From contig NC_134753.1 of NCBI RefSeq assembly GCF_050436995.1, positions 1,736,001 through 1,800,000 on the forward strand: 64,000 nt of DNA, in the 5' to 3' direction. Below are positions 44,626 through 56,163 of this stretch, piece by piece (positions within the stretch are counted from its first letter, which is position 1; every line of letters begins with the position of its first letter). The stretch comes from Anticarsia gemmatalis (Eukaryota; Arthropoda; Insecta; Lepidoptera; Erebidae). The position numbers were made by a program, and so were the translations under genes. The notes below the pieces were generated by a model. It saw only the letters and a program-made list of their open reading frames with translations. It did not search any database and was not told the origin of the DNA.

Positions 44626-45828
44626 TAAGATATGAACTTACAACATTTAAACAATTACCTACTTGTGTATCAAAGACAATAACAAACCTCGTATATGAAA
44701 ACATTTGACACACATTTAAACTAGTAACTGTGAAGAGATAAACAATTTATCTTTGATCTTTTACTGTAGAGCACTGCCTTTACGACAGATATTTTTATTA
44801 TAACAGCTAATAACGCAACTCTTAATACGAGTGTGGGAGTGACTTGTAATATTGTTTGTAAACCAAAATAATGATATTGTGTTTCTTGTTTATGAGATAA
44901 GTAATTAAGAGAATACAAAATATTATGATTGAGGATTAATAGGAGACTATTGCAGAGTTAAGTTGAATATAGAGTTGTAAAGCATTGTCACAAATCCTAC
45001 TAATATTATAAATGCGAAAGTTTGTAACTATGAATGGGTGTATGTTTGTTACTGCTTTTTTCACGAAATAACTATTAATAATAATCTGGATTACCATGCA
45101 TCTTTTCATTTTTAATTTTTAATGTAACCTTTTTGGTATAAACTGCTTGTAGACTTTTATAAAAAACATGTCAATCCCAATATCAATCATTTTAACTAAT
45201 GTGTTTTAGCAACATACTTATAAAACGAATAATAATAGCAAATCGGATTAAAATAAAACCCTTCAATCGAAAAACATTACTGACTTAGTTACACAAACAT
45301 AATTCAAAACTTTCTCGTTGATAATACTTATCCAAGTTTAACCAACCGTGCTAACCACGTTCGCAACCCACAACCACGGTTAACCATTAAATGTCAAAGT
45401 TTGAACACATTGGAATGCAATAACTAAACGTTTTAAAGAACCACTCCCGACTGGTCAGATAAACGTCACCAAAATCATTGGTAATTTCAAAAAAAGAGGC
45501 TTTGAAAATAAAAAGTTGTTCAGCGACTTTTGTAGTCAACAGTATTAGTTAATATAGGTTGATTAACACAAGCGATAATAACTAAGAAAATTATTAGTTC
45601 TCAGAATAATAATTTGTATTGTTAGTTTTTCACTTTTAGTATTGTGGGTTGTTCCAAAGGCTTTAATATGGCCTTACAACTGTAATATTTTAATTTACAA
45701 CAAATGATCTGCTTTTTTAAAAGCGACTCAGCTGAAATAATGGCAGCTACCTATCAATGGCATGACGGCTCCAAAGTTGTTTAACCTTAAGATTAACATC
45801 CAACCGTTGATTGTAAATAGATAGTCAT
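44626..45828. other. Mostly nothing recognised
   Basis: A decayed RT-2-like start (CCTACTAATATTATAAATGC) occurs at about 44996. The rest is AT-rich. Confidence 0.4.
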
Positions 45829-46096
45829 ATCTATACTAATATACTAATACTAATATAATATTATAAAGCTGAAGAGTTTGTTTGTTTGTTTTAACGCGCT
45901 AATCTCAGGAACTACTGGTCTGATTTGAAAAATTATTTCAGTGTTAGACAGACCATTTATTGAGGAAGGCTATAGGTTATATAAAATCATGCTACGGTCA
46001 TAAGGAGCGGAGTAGCAACGAAAAATGTTACAAAAACGATGAAAATTTTGACCCATTCTCTTAAATGACGCAAGCGAAGTTGCCAGGGTCAGCTAG
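45829..46096 (-). mobile_element. Retroelement tail RT-1
   Basis: TATAATATTATAAAGCTGAA at the left and GCCAGGGTCAGCTAGT at the right. Confidence 0.65.
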
Positions 46097-46196
46097 TCGT
46101 ATATATTGATATCTCGTTGATCGTTTTTACTAACGTTTTCAAATCCCTGTGTGAGTGTTTCTTCACAATAACCCTTACCCACCGATCGCAGCGATT

Positions 46197-46775
46197 ATAG
46201 TAGGGCCGCTGAGTTATTACCGATTTGACACATGACAAATTGACAATACTAGTGAAGTGACTGAACAGGTAACTCTAATATCATTTTGGAACAGTTTGTT
46301 TTTAAATATTGTAGTATAGAGTTTAATTAAATAAAATCAAAACCAATAATAGTTAAAGACACAAGTTCTTCATTAGGTGGAGTATCCTTGATGAAATAAA
46401 ATAAATATCCATATTCCTTATTCCTATATTCCATCAATATTCCTTGAAATAAAAATCATACCTATTCCAATGAATTCGGACCGAATACTATTAAGCACAT
46501 CACTATGAAAACAAGACGCACGAATCCGCACGATGTAACTTTGTACAAGCGCGCCAATGAACAAAAAATAAATGTTTTCATATTATTTACAAACTATTTT
46601 AAGTTTTGAAACAGTGTTTATTGGAAAATTACTTAATTCTGATATTTTGACATAAAGTTTTATATTAAAGAGGTATTCTACATCATTCGGCAAATGTGTT
46701 GCTCGTGCAAGGTTATATCGATAAATTTAAAGAATAATCTGTCAAATCGGTAATTACTCAGCGGCCGTACTATAG
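46197..46775. mobile_element. 580-bp element with 35-bp terminal inverted repeats
   Basis: GGCCGCTGAGTTATTACCGA at the left and TCGGTAATTACTCAGCGGCC at the right, with ATTTGACA/TGTCAAAT continuing inward. TATAG occurs on both flanks. No coding sequence is seen. Confidence 0.7.
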
Positions 46776-46855
46776 TACAACTTTGACTGTTGATTGTTAG
46801 CCTCAATTTATACAATTTAAGTTTAACGTTTTCAAACTCTCGCGACTAGTACACA

Positions 46856-47026
46856 TAATATTATAATGCAACGGGTCTTATATGAGCGAGCGATCTATCA
46901 CGAGCGTGGTAAGTCAGCTCGTGACCGCGGTCGTTGTAATGCGATCGAAACGTCGGGCAGCAAATAAGGTATCCTAACCTTTAAATTTTCCCGACTTATT
47001 TTAAGACCCGTTGCATTATAATATTA
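46856..47026. mobile_element. MITE with 25-bp ends
   Basis: ATTATAATGCAACGGGTCTT pairs with AAGACCCGTTGCATTATAAT. A related 3' half is seen near 63262-63322. Confidence 0.75.
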
Positions 47027-47068
47027 AGTTAAGTTTAGGTGTACGCCATAATAATCTTGCAAGAAATA

Positions 47069-47216
47069 ATAATAACAATATCCTCCTAGCCGAAATTCGG
47101 CTACGGCGGTTAGTTTCATTTCAGAAACTGGCCATCTGTGCAGGTCTTTGTTTATAGTGTCCAAGTGTGTGCACAATACACAGGTACATTCTCTACTCAC
47201 GGGACGGATAACCAAG
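47069..47216 (-). mobile_element. SINE-A, 3' half
   Basis: CTAGCCGAAATTCGGCTACG, AGGTCTTTGTTTATAGTGTC and GCACAATACACAGGTACA. Confidence 0.7.
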
Positions 47217-47337
47217 CTTCAAAGTTTTACAGTATTTTTTTTATAATTTAGAACTCAACTCCTTAACCCTCCCTCATTCCGAACGGAGACGCTTGCTCGG
47301 GAGTGGGAAATTAAATTGTTTAATTTATTATTATTTG

Positions 47338-47487
47338 ACTATTGGGGACTTTTACAAACATACAAATAACGGACACAAAGTACAACCAGACCCGAAACAA
47401 TCATTTTTGGATCGCACAAATAATTGATCCGTGTGGGAATCGAACCCACGACCTCCCGAGGCAGTGGTATCGGAGTGGCGATAGTAT
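47338..47487 (-). mobile_element. SINE-C
   Basis: ACAAATAACGGACACAAAGT, CAACCAGACCCGAAACAATC and GTGTGGGAATCGAACCCACG, the B-box complement. Confidence 0.75.
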
Positions 47488-47854
47488 ATAAAAGCAGCAT
47501 TTGATCCCAACTCCTTACAATTACAATCTCATACAAAACTTACAAACCCACATAGAACAACGCCCTATATAACAATGTATACTAATTACAGTATAAAGAT
47601 CTCCCGTGAATAAATAACTACGCCGCGGCATACTTGATGGCCAGTAATAAGAGATTGGCCTCTCACCTTAATGACCTGGCCTCTAGGGGGCTGAGGTCAA
47701 CCCTTATTAGGACTATAAGTGGCTTACGTCTTACGGAGATAAGATAGACCTTTTGTTATTATGAAGGAAGGAGATATTTGAAGGCAAAAAGAAATTAGTT
47801 AAAAATTACGCTAGTATTTTGTTAAAAATAGGCTCATAAGTAAGATTTTTTTTA

Positions 47855-48170
47855 AACCCCTACTATCGGGTATATTTTGACATTTAAAATGAACTTAAAA
47901 TTTAGTTTCCACGCCTTTCGCTAGGGGCGCTGATAAGATTGTAATACCTTCTCGCTTACTAGTCTGTTGTCGATCGTTGATAGTAGTAGAAAACGGGCTC
48001 TACAGTAGCATGATTCTGTGCAGTCGGTACTACGAGTATCGAGAGTTTGACATTTAAAATGTGCCTACTGAAAAATTAGTACCTACGGCGTCCCCTAGAG
48101 GCGCTGATCAGATTTTTATACGTTTCTCGATAACTAGCTGGTTGCCAATAGTCGACAAGTAGAGAAGAGT
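47855..48170. mobile_element. Two MITE-3 copies side by side
   Basis: ACATTTAAAATG occurs in both (about 47881 and 48050). The second copy has GTGCAGTCGGTACTACGAGT and GAGGCGCTGATCAGATTTT. Confidence 0.55.
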
Positions 48171-48254
48171 AGTAGGAGAGAGATTTTTCTAGTTGCTAAT
48201 TTTAGATATAGATTTTCGAAAACTAATCAAATATTTTGTTATTGTAAAAGTGTC

Positions 48255-48345
48255 CCCAACCCACACCTGGCCAGCGCGGTGGACTTAAGGCCTAACCTCT
48301 CCCCCTCGTTTGGGAGGAGACCCTTGCCCTAAGTGGTACAGCAAA
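48255..48345 (+). mobile_element. SINE-D tail
   Basis: CTGGCCAGCGCGGTGGACTT and GGGAGGAGACCCTTGCCCTA. Confidence 0.65.
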
Positions 48346-48453
48346 GGGTTTAAAAAAAAAGTGTAACGTACAGATTTTTGCTATGACCGACAACTACTAT
48401 TTACTGAACAACATTAATGTTGAATCAATGAAAAGAATGTCAATGAACATTAA

Positions 48454-48515
48454 TGTCAATTCTTATGTCTAAGATGTAAGATTTAAATCTTACATCTTAG
48501 ACATAAGAATTGACA
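48454..48515. repeat. Perfect 62-bp palindrome without spacer
   Basis: The arms are 31 bp with their centre between 48484 and 48485 (GATTT|AAATC). The left arm starts TGTCAATTCTTATGTC and the right arm is its exact reverse complement. Confidence 0.9.
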
Positions 48516-49358
48516 CATAAAGAGGTTTAATTATACTCATATACTTTAAGTTTTTCTATAAAAAAACTGAATATTAAAACTTTGAAGAAACGTAAAAACC
48601 GTTCGCGTTCGAATGGAATCGAAGTAGAACGTAATTCGTTCCATTGTCTTCACAAATCGTTTTATTGTTCGAGTGCATCGGATATAGCTTACTATTGAGA
48701 ATAAAATCTAATATAGGAATATGGCGGTGACATTTTACGGAATGTAATAAAAAATCTTGTGTTCAGAAATATTGTACAGCGTTTTTTGCATTGCCCGTTC
48801 TTGTATGTTGGTGTATGTAATCGGTGCATAAAAGCAAGTAAGCAAAGTATGACAAGCTGGATGAAAATGAGGCAAGTAAGGATCGGAGATTACCTATTAG
48901 CAGATTTCTAGGTTAAATGATTAAATGTAAACTTTATTTTTATCTGAAAATTGGTTAAGCATAGGTTCTTTAAATAAAGGGTATTGTAATTTTTTTTGTA
49001 AGTAATTAATTTTCCTCAAATTTAGTATCCGAATATCTGTAAGTACCTAAACCTACCTAAAAACCTTTACTCAAGAAAAGAAAAGCGAAACAGAAAAATA
49101 CATTAGGTATTTCATGAAAGCGTTTACCTAAAGCGGCTAACAAGCGTACCTTTTTATTTTGAGCGGCCAGGTCCAGCGCTGAATGAGATAAAAATCTATA
49201 AATAGGCATCGACGAAATCCCTTTACGTTGAAAAATTCAATTATGTGACTACCACACACTACCTTTTTTCGTATTTCACCCTTACCTCGATGAATGAAAT
49301 TAAATTCTTATGCAGACTGTAAAAGGATGCATAAACAATACTTTTTTATTTCTATTGA
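48516..49358. other. Nothing recognised
   Basis: AT-rich sequence without a supportable feature. Confidence 0.45.
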
Positions 49359-49575
49359 GGAGCTCGTAGCTTAGCAACAGCCGCGCGGATCGATCTCTGA
49401 GGTTAAGCCACGCTTGCCGAGGTTGTGCTGTGGATGGGTGACCATTTCATACATATCGAGTTCCTCCGTGTTTCGGAAGGCACGTTAAATTGTGGGTCCC
49501 GGCTGTCAATTTCGAAGATCTTTGACAGTCGTTAGGAGTAAGTAGTCGGGAGCTTGAAAGTCTGACAATAATGCT
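49359..49575 (+). mobile_element. 5Sb SINE, 5' part
   Basis: TTAGCAACAGCCGCGCGGAT, GGTTAAGCCACGCTTGCCGA, TGGATGGGTGACCATTTC and CTCCGTGTTTCGGAAGGCAC. Confidence 0.75.
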
Positions 49576-49628
49576 TACCGACGGCTTTTCTCTCTTCCCA
49601 TTTCTTAATCTAGTTTGTAAAAGACGTA

Positions 49629-50228
49629 GGTACGATTCAGACTAACCGGCTCGCGTCGGGCCGGGCCGGGCGGCATTTTACAATGCGGTAAAGAACATTG
49701 AAATGTATCAACAGTAAATACAGTTCATATTTGCAAGCAACTTACGCATAGCTATCTCCGTCGGCATCCCGCGACGCGTCGCGACCTGTCGCAGAATGCA
49801 TTCGGCTGTCGCGACGGCCGACCGGCCCCGACCGGCTCCGAACGGCGCCGTCGGCATCCAATCGGCTGCCGTCGGGTCCGTTCGGAGCCGGTCAGCTGTG
49901 CGTCGTGAAATACAAACGGAGATTACGGTGCAGCAACTAGCGAATCATTGAAGTTGTGTTCTTCAAGCGACAGTTAACATATTAAAATCAAAAATGGATA
50001 CGGAAGAAAAACTAATTTCTTTAGTCCAGACATATGATTGGATTCCAGCGGACGCTGTCGGCTGCCGCGGCACGCGTGCGGCTACCGCGGCAGCCGTACG
50101 CATACCGCAGTAGCGGTACAGCTCCGACGGACGCGTTCGGCTGCCGCGGCACACGTTCGGCTGCCGCGGCACGCGTACGGCTCCGTTCCGAGGCGGCGCG
50201 ACGCTAGCCGGTTGGTCTGAATCGTACC
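49629..50228. mobile_element. PIF/Harbinger-like deletion derivative, 600 bp
   Basis: Terminal inverted repeats of about 25 bp (GGTACGATTCAGACTAACCG at the left, mirrored at 50209-50228) are flanked by GTA on both sides, a possible 3-bp target duplication. The inside is GC-rich with repeated CGGCTGCCGCGGCACGCGT. An ATG at 49994 opens a 39-codon frame beginning MDTEEKLISLVQTYDWI, which resembles the start of a MADF DNA-binding domain, a companion protein in PIF/Harbinger elements. The frame then runs into the GC-rich terminal part and stops. No transposase is present. Confidence 0.6.
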
Positions 50229-50254
50229 GTATTCTTTGAAACTATACGGTTCTC

Positions 50255-50465
50255 TACAGTCGGTGTTATCGAGTTCCGAGAGTTTGTCATTTAAAATGTA
50301 CTACCAAAATAGTTTCTACGACGCCCGTCAGAGGCGCTGATCAGATTTTCATACAACATTTATCGATGACAAACCGGTTGTCGGTAGTCGATCGTAATAG
50401 AGACTCGAGCTAAGCTAAGCTAAGTCTAAATGTCAAACTCTCGATACTCGACAGCACCGACTGTA
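50255..50465. mobile_element. MITE-3 with both inverted ends
   Basis: ACAGTCGGTGTTATCGAG and GAGAGTTTGTCATTT at the left mirror AAATGTCAAACTCTCGATAC and AGCACCGACTGTA at the right. This copy shows the terminal structure of the family. Confidence 0.65.
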
Positions 50466-50847
50466 CAAAATCGCACTACTGTATGTACATATACTTTAAC
50501 ATATTATTATGACAATGGCAACAACTTGACATTTAAAGAACCTCCAAATACGTTTGTAATTTGCTCCTCACGCGTACAAATATATAGCAAATGTATGTTG
50601 ACAATTAGATACGGTGACGACAGTAATGAGATTTAACGGGAACATAATTGTGTAATCTGTTTAAAAGGTTTGAAGTCAGGTGTTCTCGGAAACGAATAAA
50701 TAAAATGTATGTTTAGTGAAGTAGAAATGTCTATAGGAATTGAAATTAACAATTAAAGTACGTTAAATAATTTGATCAAAATATAAGCTAAAAGTAGCGA
50801 ACGTTTTTTTTTTTAAAGACTACTCCCGCATTAAGAATTACACTTGT

Positions 50848-50985
50848 GTCCGGGACTTTTACAAACATACAAACAACGGACACGAAGTCCAACTAGACCC
50901 GAAACTATTATTTGTGGATCGCACAAATAGTTGTTCCGTATGGGAATCAAACATGAACCACTTCGCCACGGAGGCAGTTAAAATT
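50848..50985 (-). mobile_element. SINE-C
   Basis: TCCGGGACTTTTACAAACAT, CAACTAGACCCGAAACTATT and a decayed B-box complement. Confidence 0.65.
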
Positions 50986-52219
50986 GTTAGCAAAATTTCG
51001 CTAACAATCTACATATAATATACATTACATATATATCTACAAATTTCACCCTCTATCACTCTGCCGGTACTCCAATACTCTTTGTTACAAGAACACCTAC
51101 ATATGTGACGATATCCAATATCATCACCTAAGAAACACATTCTCAAGATTGTTTGGAGGGAACGTAACGTTTTGTATTGTTAAAAGCTTTTGCTCAGAGA
51201 AAATAGATTAATTTTGAAAGGAAATTTTGTGAGAATCCTTTCATTTTATTGTGAAATAAGACAGACATTTTCTGAAGAAATTGACGTGTGAAATAACTAT
51301 GAATTTATGCATAATTTTGTATTTATACCGTAGCAATGTCTTAGGATATGTATTTTTTATTAGATTTCTGAAACGGATCAACACGTTACTTATTTTTTAT
51401 CGATATTGAAATCTAAGATTCCAAAGTAGGTTTATAGTCGAATGTAAATTAATGTAAGACTTATGTAGTATATTAAACTAAATTTCTATAAACAACCTTC
51501 TCTCTTCAAATAATAGTCTCTTTATACAGTAGGAAATCTACACAGTATGTGTTTGTCTTCCGTGATACCAATAAATTAAAGGTCTAATGGTACTTTAACG
51601 TAGAAATGGATTAGCTTACAGATTAATTATTTTACAAAAATATCACGAGGAATGAGTGTTAAAGGAAGTATGAATAAAAAAAGGAATGTAGGTGAAATTG
51701 GGTAAGTCTAAATTGTGTGCAAACCCGCGAATAAAGCTGCAATTTTTATATTTTTTTGTATAAAATACTCCAAAAGAATACTTAAAAAGCTTTGGAAAAA
51801 ACAGACGGAAATTAGAGATAACTAAGTTTTTCAATTTACGCTCGACTTTGAGTTCCCCAAACGTTTTATTTGACGCCCACGCGAGGGACGACGGTTACGT
51901 TTTTGCTGGTGCCTAGAAAATCAATGATTCAACCGTATAATATAACTTTCTAGAATAATGGCAAAAGTGGTAGTAGAGAGTGTATATATAATCGTAATTT
52001 ATGTCGTATATATAATTAAAATATAAAAAATAAACATAATATAATTGAAAATCTTACACACGGTCATTCGATTAAAAACAAACCAGAGCTTGTATTATGG
52101 GAACCAACCAAACAATTAATAAGACGTTTTATATTCTGTTATCTAGACTACACAAATTATTTTGTAAAACTTCATGAAATTACTATACAGACTGAATTCC
52201 CCAAACTAAAAAGTTACCT
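50986..52219. other. Nothing recognised
   Basis: AT-rich sequence. Short ORFs have no motifs. Confidence 0.45.
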
Positions 52220-52357
52220 TATATAAATAGGATACGGGAATTAACGCGAACGCGCATTTTGCCTTAAAATGCCTTACGTCTCGGCGCAGGCTGCACTCGC
52301 CGTGGTCACAGGTTTTGCCAAATTTGCATTGTGTTAATTCCCGTATCCGATTATATA
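52220..52357. mobile_element. Short element with GGATACGGGAATTAAC ends
   Basis: GGATACGGGAATTAACGC at the left and GTGTTAATTCCCGTATCC at the right are inverted. The centre (GTCTCGGCGCAGGCTGCACT) is GC-rich. Confidence 0.6.
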
Positions 52358-52603
52358 TTAAACATGCAACGCGAGAGTTTAAAAGTTATGATCAAAACGC
52401 TACCTTCCTAATTCTATCACAGTCGGGTAATGACGTCAGTAGGTGCGTCGCGACAGACAGACCACTCGCCCGACATCTTGTGTAGTGTCGACGAGTGACC
52501 CTTGAACCTTATTGTTAGGGACGCTGTAACAGTAGTTCACGGGAAAGTGGGAATTTGTCTCGTTTGGATAAGATCGATTCTTGTTGCTAAGTTGTTTAGG
52601 GTA

Positions 52604-52795
52604 CGACTGCCTCCGTGGCGCAGAGGTCGTGGGTTCGATTCCCACACGGAGCAATTATTTGTGCAACCCACAAATAATTGTTTCGGGTCTGGTTGTGCTT
52701 TGGGTCTGTTGTTTGTATGTTTGTAAAAGTCCCCGCGACACAAGAGCAATTCTTAGTGCGGGAGTTGTCTTTTTAAAAAGAAAAAGAGAAAGAAA
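52604..52795 (+). mobile_element. SINE-C, complete
   Basis: The head is GACTGCCTCCGTGGCGCAGA, the B box GGGTTCGATTCCCACACGG, the body GTTTCGGGTCTGGTTGTGCT and GTCCCCGCGACACAAGAGCA, with an A-rich tail. Confidence 0.75.
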
Positions 52796-52844
52796 AGAGG
52801 TAGTTGTACATACATGATTACATTTAAAATATGTTTAACTAAAT

Positions 52845-52985
52845 TTAACCCGTTAATGTTTTTTAACATGACGTTAAAATACATTTAATCCCACTGTTAG
52901 GAAAGGATTTTTTCCCGTAATGGGAGAGGGATTAGACCTTGAGGTTCCCGACGCTGGCTAAATGCGGGTCGGGCAGTTTCCATAT
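52845..52985 (-). mobile_element. SINE-D tail, diverged
   Basis: AATCCCACTGTTAGGAAAGG, GTAATGGGAGAGGGATTAGA and GACGCTGGCTAAATGCGGGT. Confidence 0.55.
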
Positions 52986-53315
52986 CTTCACAAACTGTTC
53001 TATGCAACTCTCAGGCATGCAATAACGCTACAGTATTGTGTGTAAACCCTATAACTAACTTATTCGGAATGACTCACAAGAAAACTTTATTCTTTCTTTC
53101 AGAAACAAGTTGTGGAACTTTCTCAATTTATAGTTAGAAAGTTTTTAATTGCAGTGGTCTCATTTATGGAAGGTCGCATACTTATTGTACGCCATTTATA
53201 TCCACAGGCAGAGATGTAATACTTAACGCAAGGGCACATTTTCATTGCTCGTTAACGTCTGAATGCGGGGTACGGGAGATTTTGTAAACGCATGCCATAG
53301 AGCCCATCTTTTTGT

Positions 53316-53425
53316 CGTATGGTTAGTGGTCAAGTTAGTATCAAAGTTGTTCAAGCTGCCCGAAAACCTTTGATGCGGCTTAACGGCTGTTTTCTTAATT
53401 GACAACAATTTGGAGCGACTCTTTA
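53316..53425 (-). mobile_element. 5Sa SINE, 3' part
   Basis: TCGTATGGTTAGTGGTCAAG and TTGTTCAAGCTGCCCGAAAA. The 5S-like part is lost. A MITE-3 fragment (53430-53530) follows. Confidence 0.6.
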
Positions 53426-53429
53426 AGTG

Positions 53430-53670
53430 ACCAGCGCCGCTAGCGGGCGTCACAGAAACTATTTTGGCACTTACATTTTAAATGTTAAACTTTCGATACT
53501 TTATGGCACAGACTGCACAGAATCGTGATACTGTTAACAGCTATTGTAAAACCATTATACTGTACATTGTTTGCTCTCTTAGAATATAGTTAATAACACA
53601 TAACGTAAATGCAGCAATGTATTGAATTGTGACCATCTATTTGACGTACACTAGTTGTCAACTAAGAGAC
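53430..53670. mobile_element. MITE-3 fragment followed by diverged MITE-2
   Basis: GCGCCGCTAGCGGGCGTCA and TTAAACTTTCGATACTTTAT are MITE-3. ACGTAAATGCAGCAATGTAT and ACTAGTTGTCAACTAAGAGA are MITE-2. Confidence 0.5.
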
Positions 53671-54043
53671 GTAACATCCATTCTGTTTTCCTCCATAGTA
53701 TGCAATACGAAATCCTCATTACGTAAAAGTAAGTTCATTATTCAAATCAAATACAAAATTATTGAAAACGAACCAATGAACTGACGTCACCGATGACGTC
53801 ACAACTATGACGTATTACTACGGTGAGGCACGTGTAAGTCCGAACTTTAACATTTAAGCGAGAGTTCAATATTTTAATACCTATTTCTGAACATGAACGG
53901 AAAGGTGAATTTTATTTTGACAGTTTGTAATTCGGAAACGCTGACCACCACAGCTGCGATTATTACCACCTTCTGGGTAAGGAACGGAAAAGAACATTGT
54001 TTTTGAAGCCCTTTTAATAGTCCCATCTGCGGCTGATTTAGAT

Positions 54044-54170
54044 AAAAGATAAAAAAAGATAAAAAGTTTATTTCCAGAAAAAGTACAAAGTTACATGAGA
54101 TTAACAATAGGTCCCAAACTAGGTTAGGCCTGTATCTTGGGCACCTGTACACAAGTAAACTGAAAAATTA
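54044..54170 (-). mobile_element. LINE 3' end, low confidence
   Basis: AAAAAGTTTATTTCCAGAAA, AAGTACAAAGTTACATGAGA and the A/T-rich terminus look like a minus-strand non-LTR 3' end. Confidence 0.4.
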
Positions 54171-54229
54171 AAAAAGTAAAAATAAAAAAGCAGTGCCTTT
54201 CTAAATATAATATTGCTATTTTGTCACCC

Positions 54230-54620
54230 CAAGTTCTGTCGAATTTGCATTGTCATCCCGATTTGCAATATAAACTGCCCATGTCCAGAAATCAGACAAG
54301 GCCCAGCTTGCACCAAGAGGTAGTCTATCTAGAGCACTCGTTCGAATAGCACCTAGCCTAGGTGAGTAACACCTATATTTTACAGGTTCTCTTCGTAGAC
54401 TAGGCTAGGTGCTTTTCGATGGACTACTTCTGCATCACACCCAACCTCTCTACTCTAACCCCCCTAAGTCAATCCGGATTAGGCCGGCCGTCGTGGCTGT
54501 TGACTGTTGGCTGTTTGTGAGAGTTTGTGAGCCATCGATTACATTGTAACTATACTTATTGTAACACCATTTATCACAGTATTTTTGCAAATAAATTTGA
54601 TTTTGATTTTCTTATTTTGA
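54230..54620 (+). mobile_element. LINE 3' end carrying MITE-1
   Basis: AACTATACTTATTGTAACAC, CAAATAAATTTGATTTTGAT and a TTTTGAT-type tail suggest a jockey-like 3' end. MITE-1 (TCTAGAGCACTCGTTCGAAT) is inserted at about 54330-54425. Confidence 0.45.
54330..54425. mobile_element. MITE-1 copy
   Basis: TCTAGAGCACTCGTTCGAAT at the left pairs with AGGTGCTTTTCGATGGAC at the right. It shares ends with 347-466. Confidence 0.6.
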
Positions 54621-54992
54621 TCGATTTACATTTATTTACACTCGTTCACCTGTGAAGGTCGTCTGACAGGGTGGAACGCAGACTGTATCCAACATACCCT
54701 GTATATGACAATAGGCAAAATTACATAAAACTAACATTAATTGCAGTAGCAGGTGCAATTCATTCACTTTTGCACCTTCGAGTATAAATAGCGCGATGTT
54801 ATGTATGTAGTAGGTATATTACCCGACCAGGGAATTAAGCCTGGGAATTTGAGTAAAACAGCGGGGCCCACCTACCACGTAGGCAATATGTGTGACGAAT
54901 ATGTCATTATTATTAATCATTTACTTTAATTAACATATTAACTCAAACAAGACTATTAATTGGTTGTCATGTTTCATTATTTTCTAATAAGA

Positions 54993-55037
54993 GTTAATTA
55001 ACTGTGAGTATAAATTAAGTACTCGTAATGTTTCAGT
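54993..55037 (+). promoter_or_regulatory. Core promoter of secreted gene 1
   Basis: TATAAATTA starts at 55009 and an arthropod-type initiator TCAGT lies at 55033-55037, with its A at 55035, 26 bp downstream of the TATA start. A perfect palindrome GTTAATTAAC (54993-55002) just upstream could bind homeodomain factors. The same arrangement and spacing occurs in gene 2, so it has been kept since duplication. About 190 bp upstream are also shared. Confidence 0.75.
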
Positions 55038-55118
55038 TGAAGTCTACGGGAGAGGCATTTGTCAGCAGTGTAACAAAAAAAGGATTTTCGAATACTCAAC
55101 ACTAGATTTATATAAAAA

Positions 55119-56119
55119 ATGTCTAGTATTTTAATAAGTAAGTAATAAAAAAATGCGTGATTCGTTCCGTGTTTTTTCTTTGTTGGAGTTCGGCTCCTGG
55201 TTTTGTCAATATTTATTTTGTTGGAATATCCTCAACTAGAAGATCCTCATTCACTCGTGTAAAAATCAGGTTGATATTTAAAACTAGTAATTTATCTTTT
55301 CATGTCAATTTTTTTTCTATGCTGTTCACATCATAACTGTTTATAAGTGAAACGTGAATTCTATGGATGTTTTTTTAAAACCTGGCGTTTCCTGTGTTGT
55401 CTCATAGAAACAGCTAGGTCTGATGAGCACCTACTTTTTGAGATATCCTTCAAAATCGTAACTTTGTCTGCATCGATGATAATAATATGCTCATTGCTCA
55501 CGTTTGTTTTGTGGTGCTAATGACATTTTGCATTGAATCTGATGATTTGCAACAATTACTAAATTTCTATATCTTTATTGCAGTTCCTGTGTGTTTCTTG
55601 TTCGTGACATGTGCTATAGTTTCGAGCCACCAGTACGAATTGGAAAATGACGTCACCGATGTCCAACTGAAAGACTTACAGAGAGTGCATTTTAATAATT
55701 ATTATGTTCCGGAACGTAATCGATTCAAAAGGAATTCGAAATGGTCTAATATTCTTCGTAAAAACCCAAAGAGACTGTCGAAGAAACTAGCATCTTTATT
55801 GAGACAAAATGATAAATTAGAAAAAAAAACAAAAGACAAACTCTACACTCAGATAAATAATGCTCAAGTTTACAATATTTGGATACAGGAGCTGATAAAA
55901 AGTGTGAGGAGTGGAAAAGGCGTTAAATTATCGTCACAGCAAGTGAAGAGATATTCAGAAATAGATGACATAGTTCATAAACTTGAGAGCAGCTCAGTTG
56001 ATCTAGATCAAGTAGCAAAGGCAGTAAAGTTGTTTCCCAGGCATATTGCTAAAATCCCGAATTTTCCATGCATTAAAATAATATTTAGTACATGTATTCG
56101 TGAAAAGTGGCCTCAGTGA
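55119..56119 (+). CDS. Small secreted basic protein, copy 1 (two exons, 184 aa)
   Basis: I do not recognise this family. Coding exon 1 is 55119-55137 and exon 2 is 55584-56119. The intron has GTAAGT and TTTATTGCAG borders and splits an Ile codon. The joined N-terminus MSSILIIPVCFLFVTCAIVS is a clear signal peptide, cut probably near SS|HQ. The mature protein is about 163 aa and basic, with predicted helical, Lys-rich stretches (ILRKNPKRLSKKLASLLRQ; DKLEKKTKDKL) and the motif YYVPERNRF. There are no cysteines until the last 17 residues, where two occur. I see no transmembrane segment and no known domain. The reading frame is also open through the last 97 nt of the intron from an ATG at 55487, but the duplicated exon 1 argues for the spliced start. 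Exon 2 is 80% identical to copy 2 over 135 residues of the mature part. Confidence 0.8.
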
Positions 56120-56163
56120 GTTTACAAAGATTAGATAGTTAGTTAGTAGATAAAGTTAGTTTG

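Noticed and set aside
52436..52817. Overlapping ORFs with GSIPTRSN or VGIEPTTSA phrases
   Set aside because: These phrases are the well-known translations of tRNA-derived SINE heads (B-box region).
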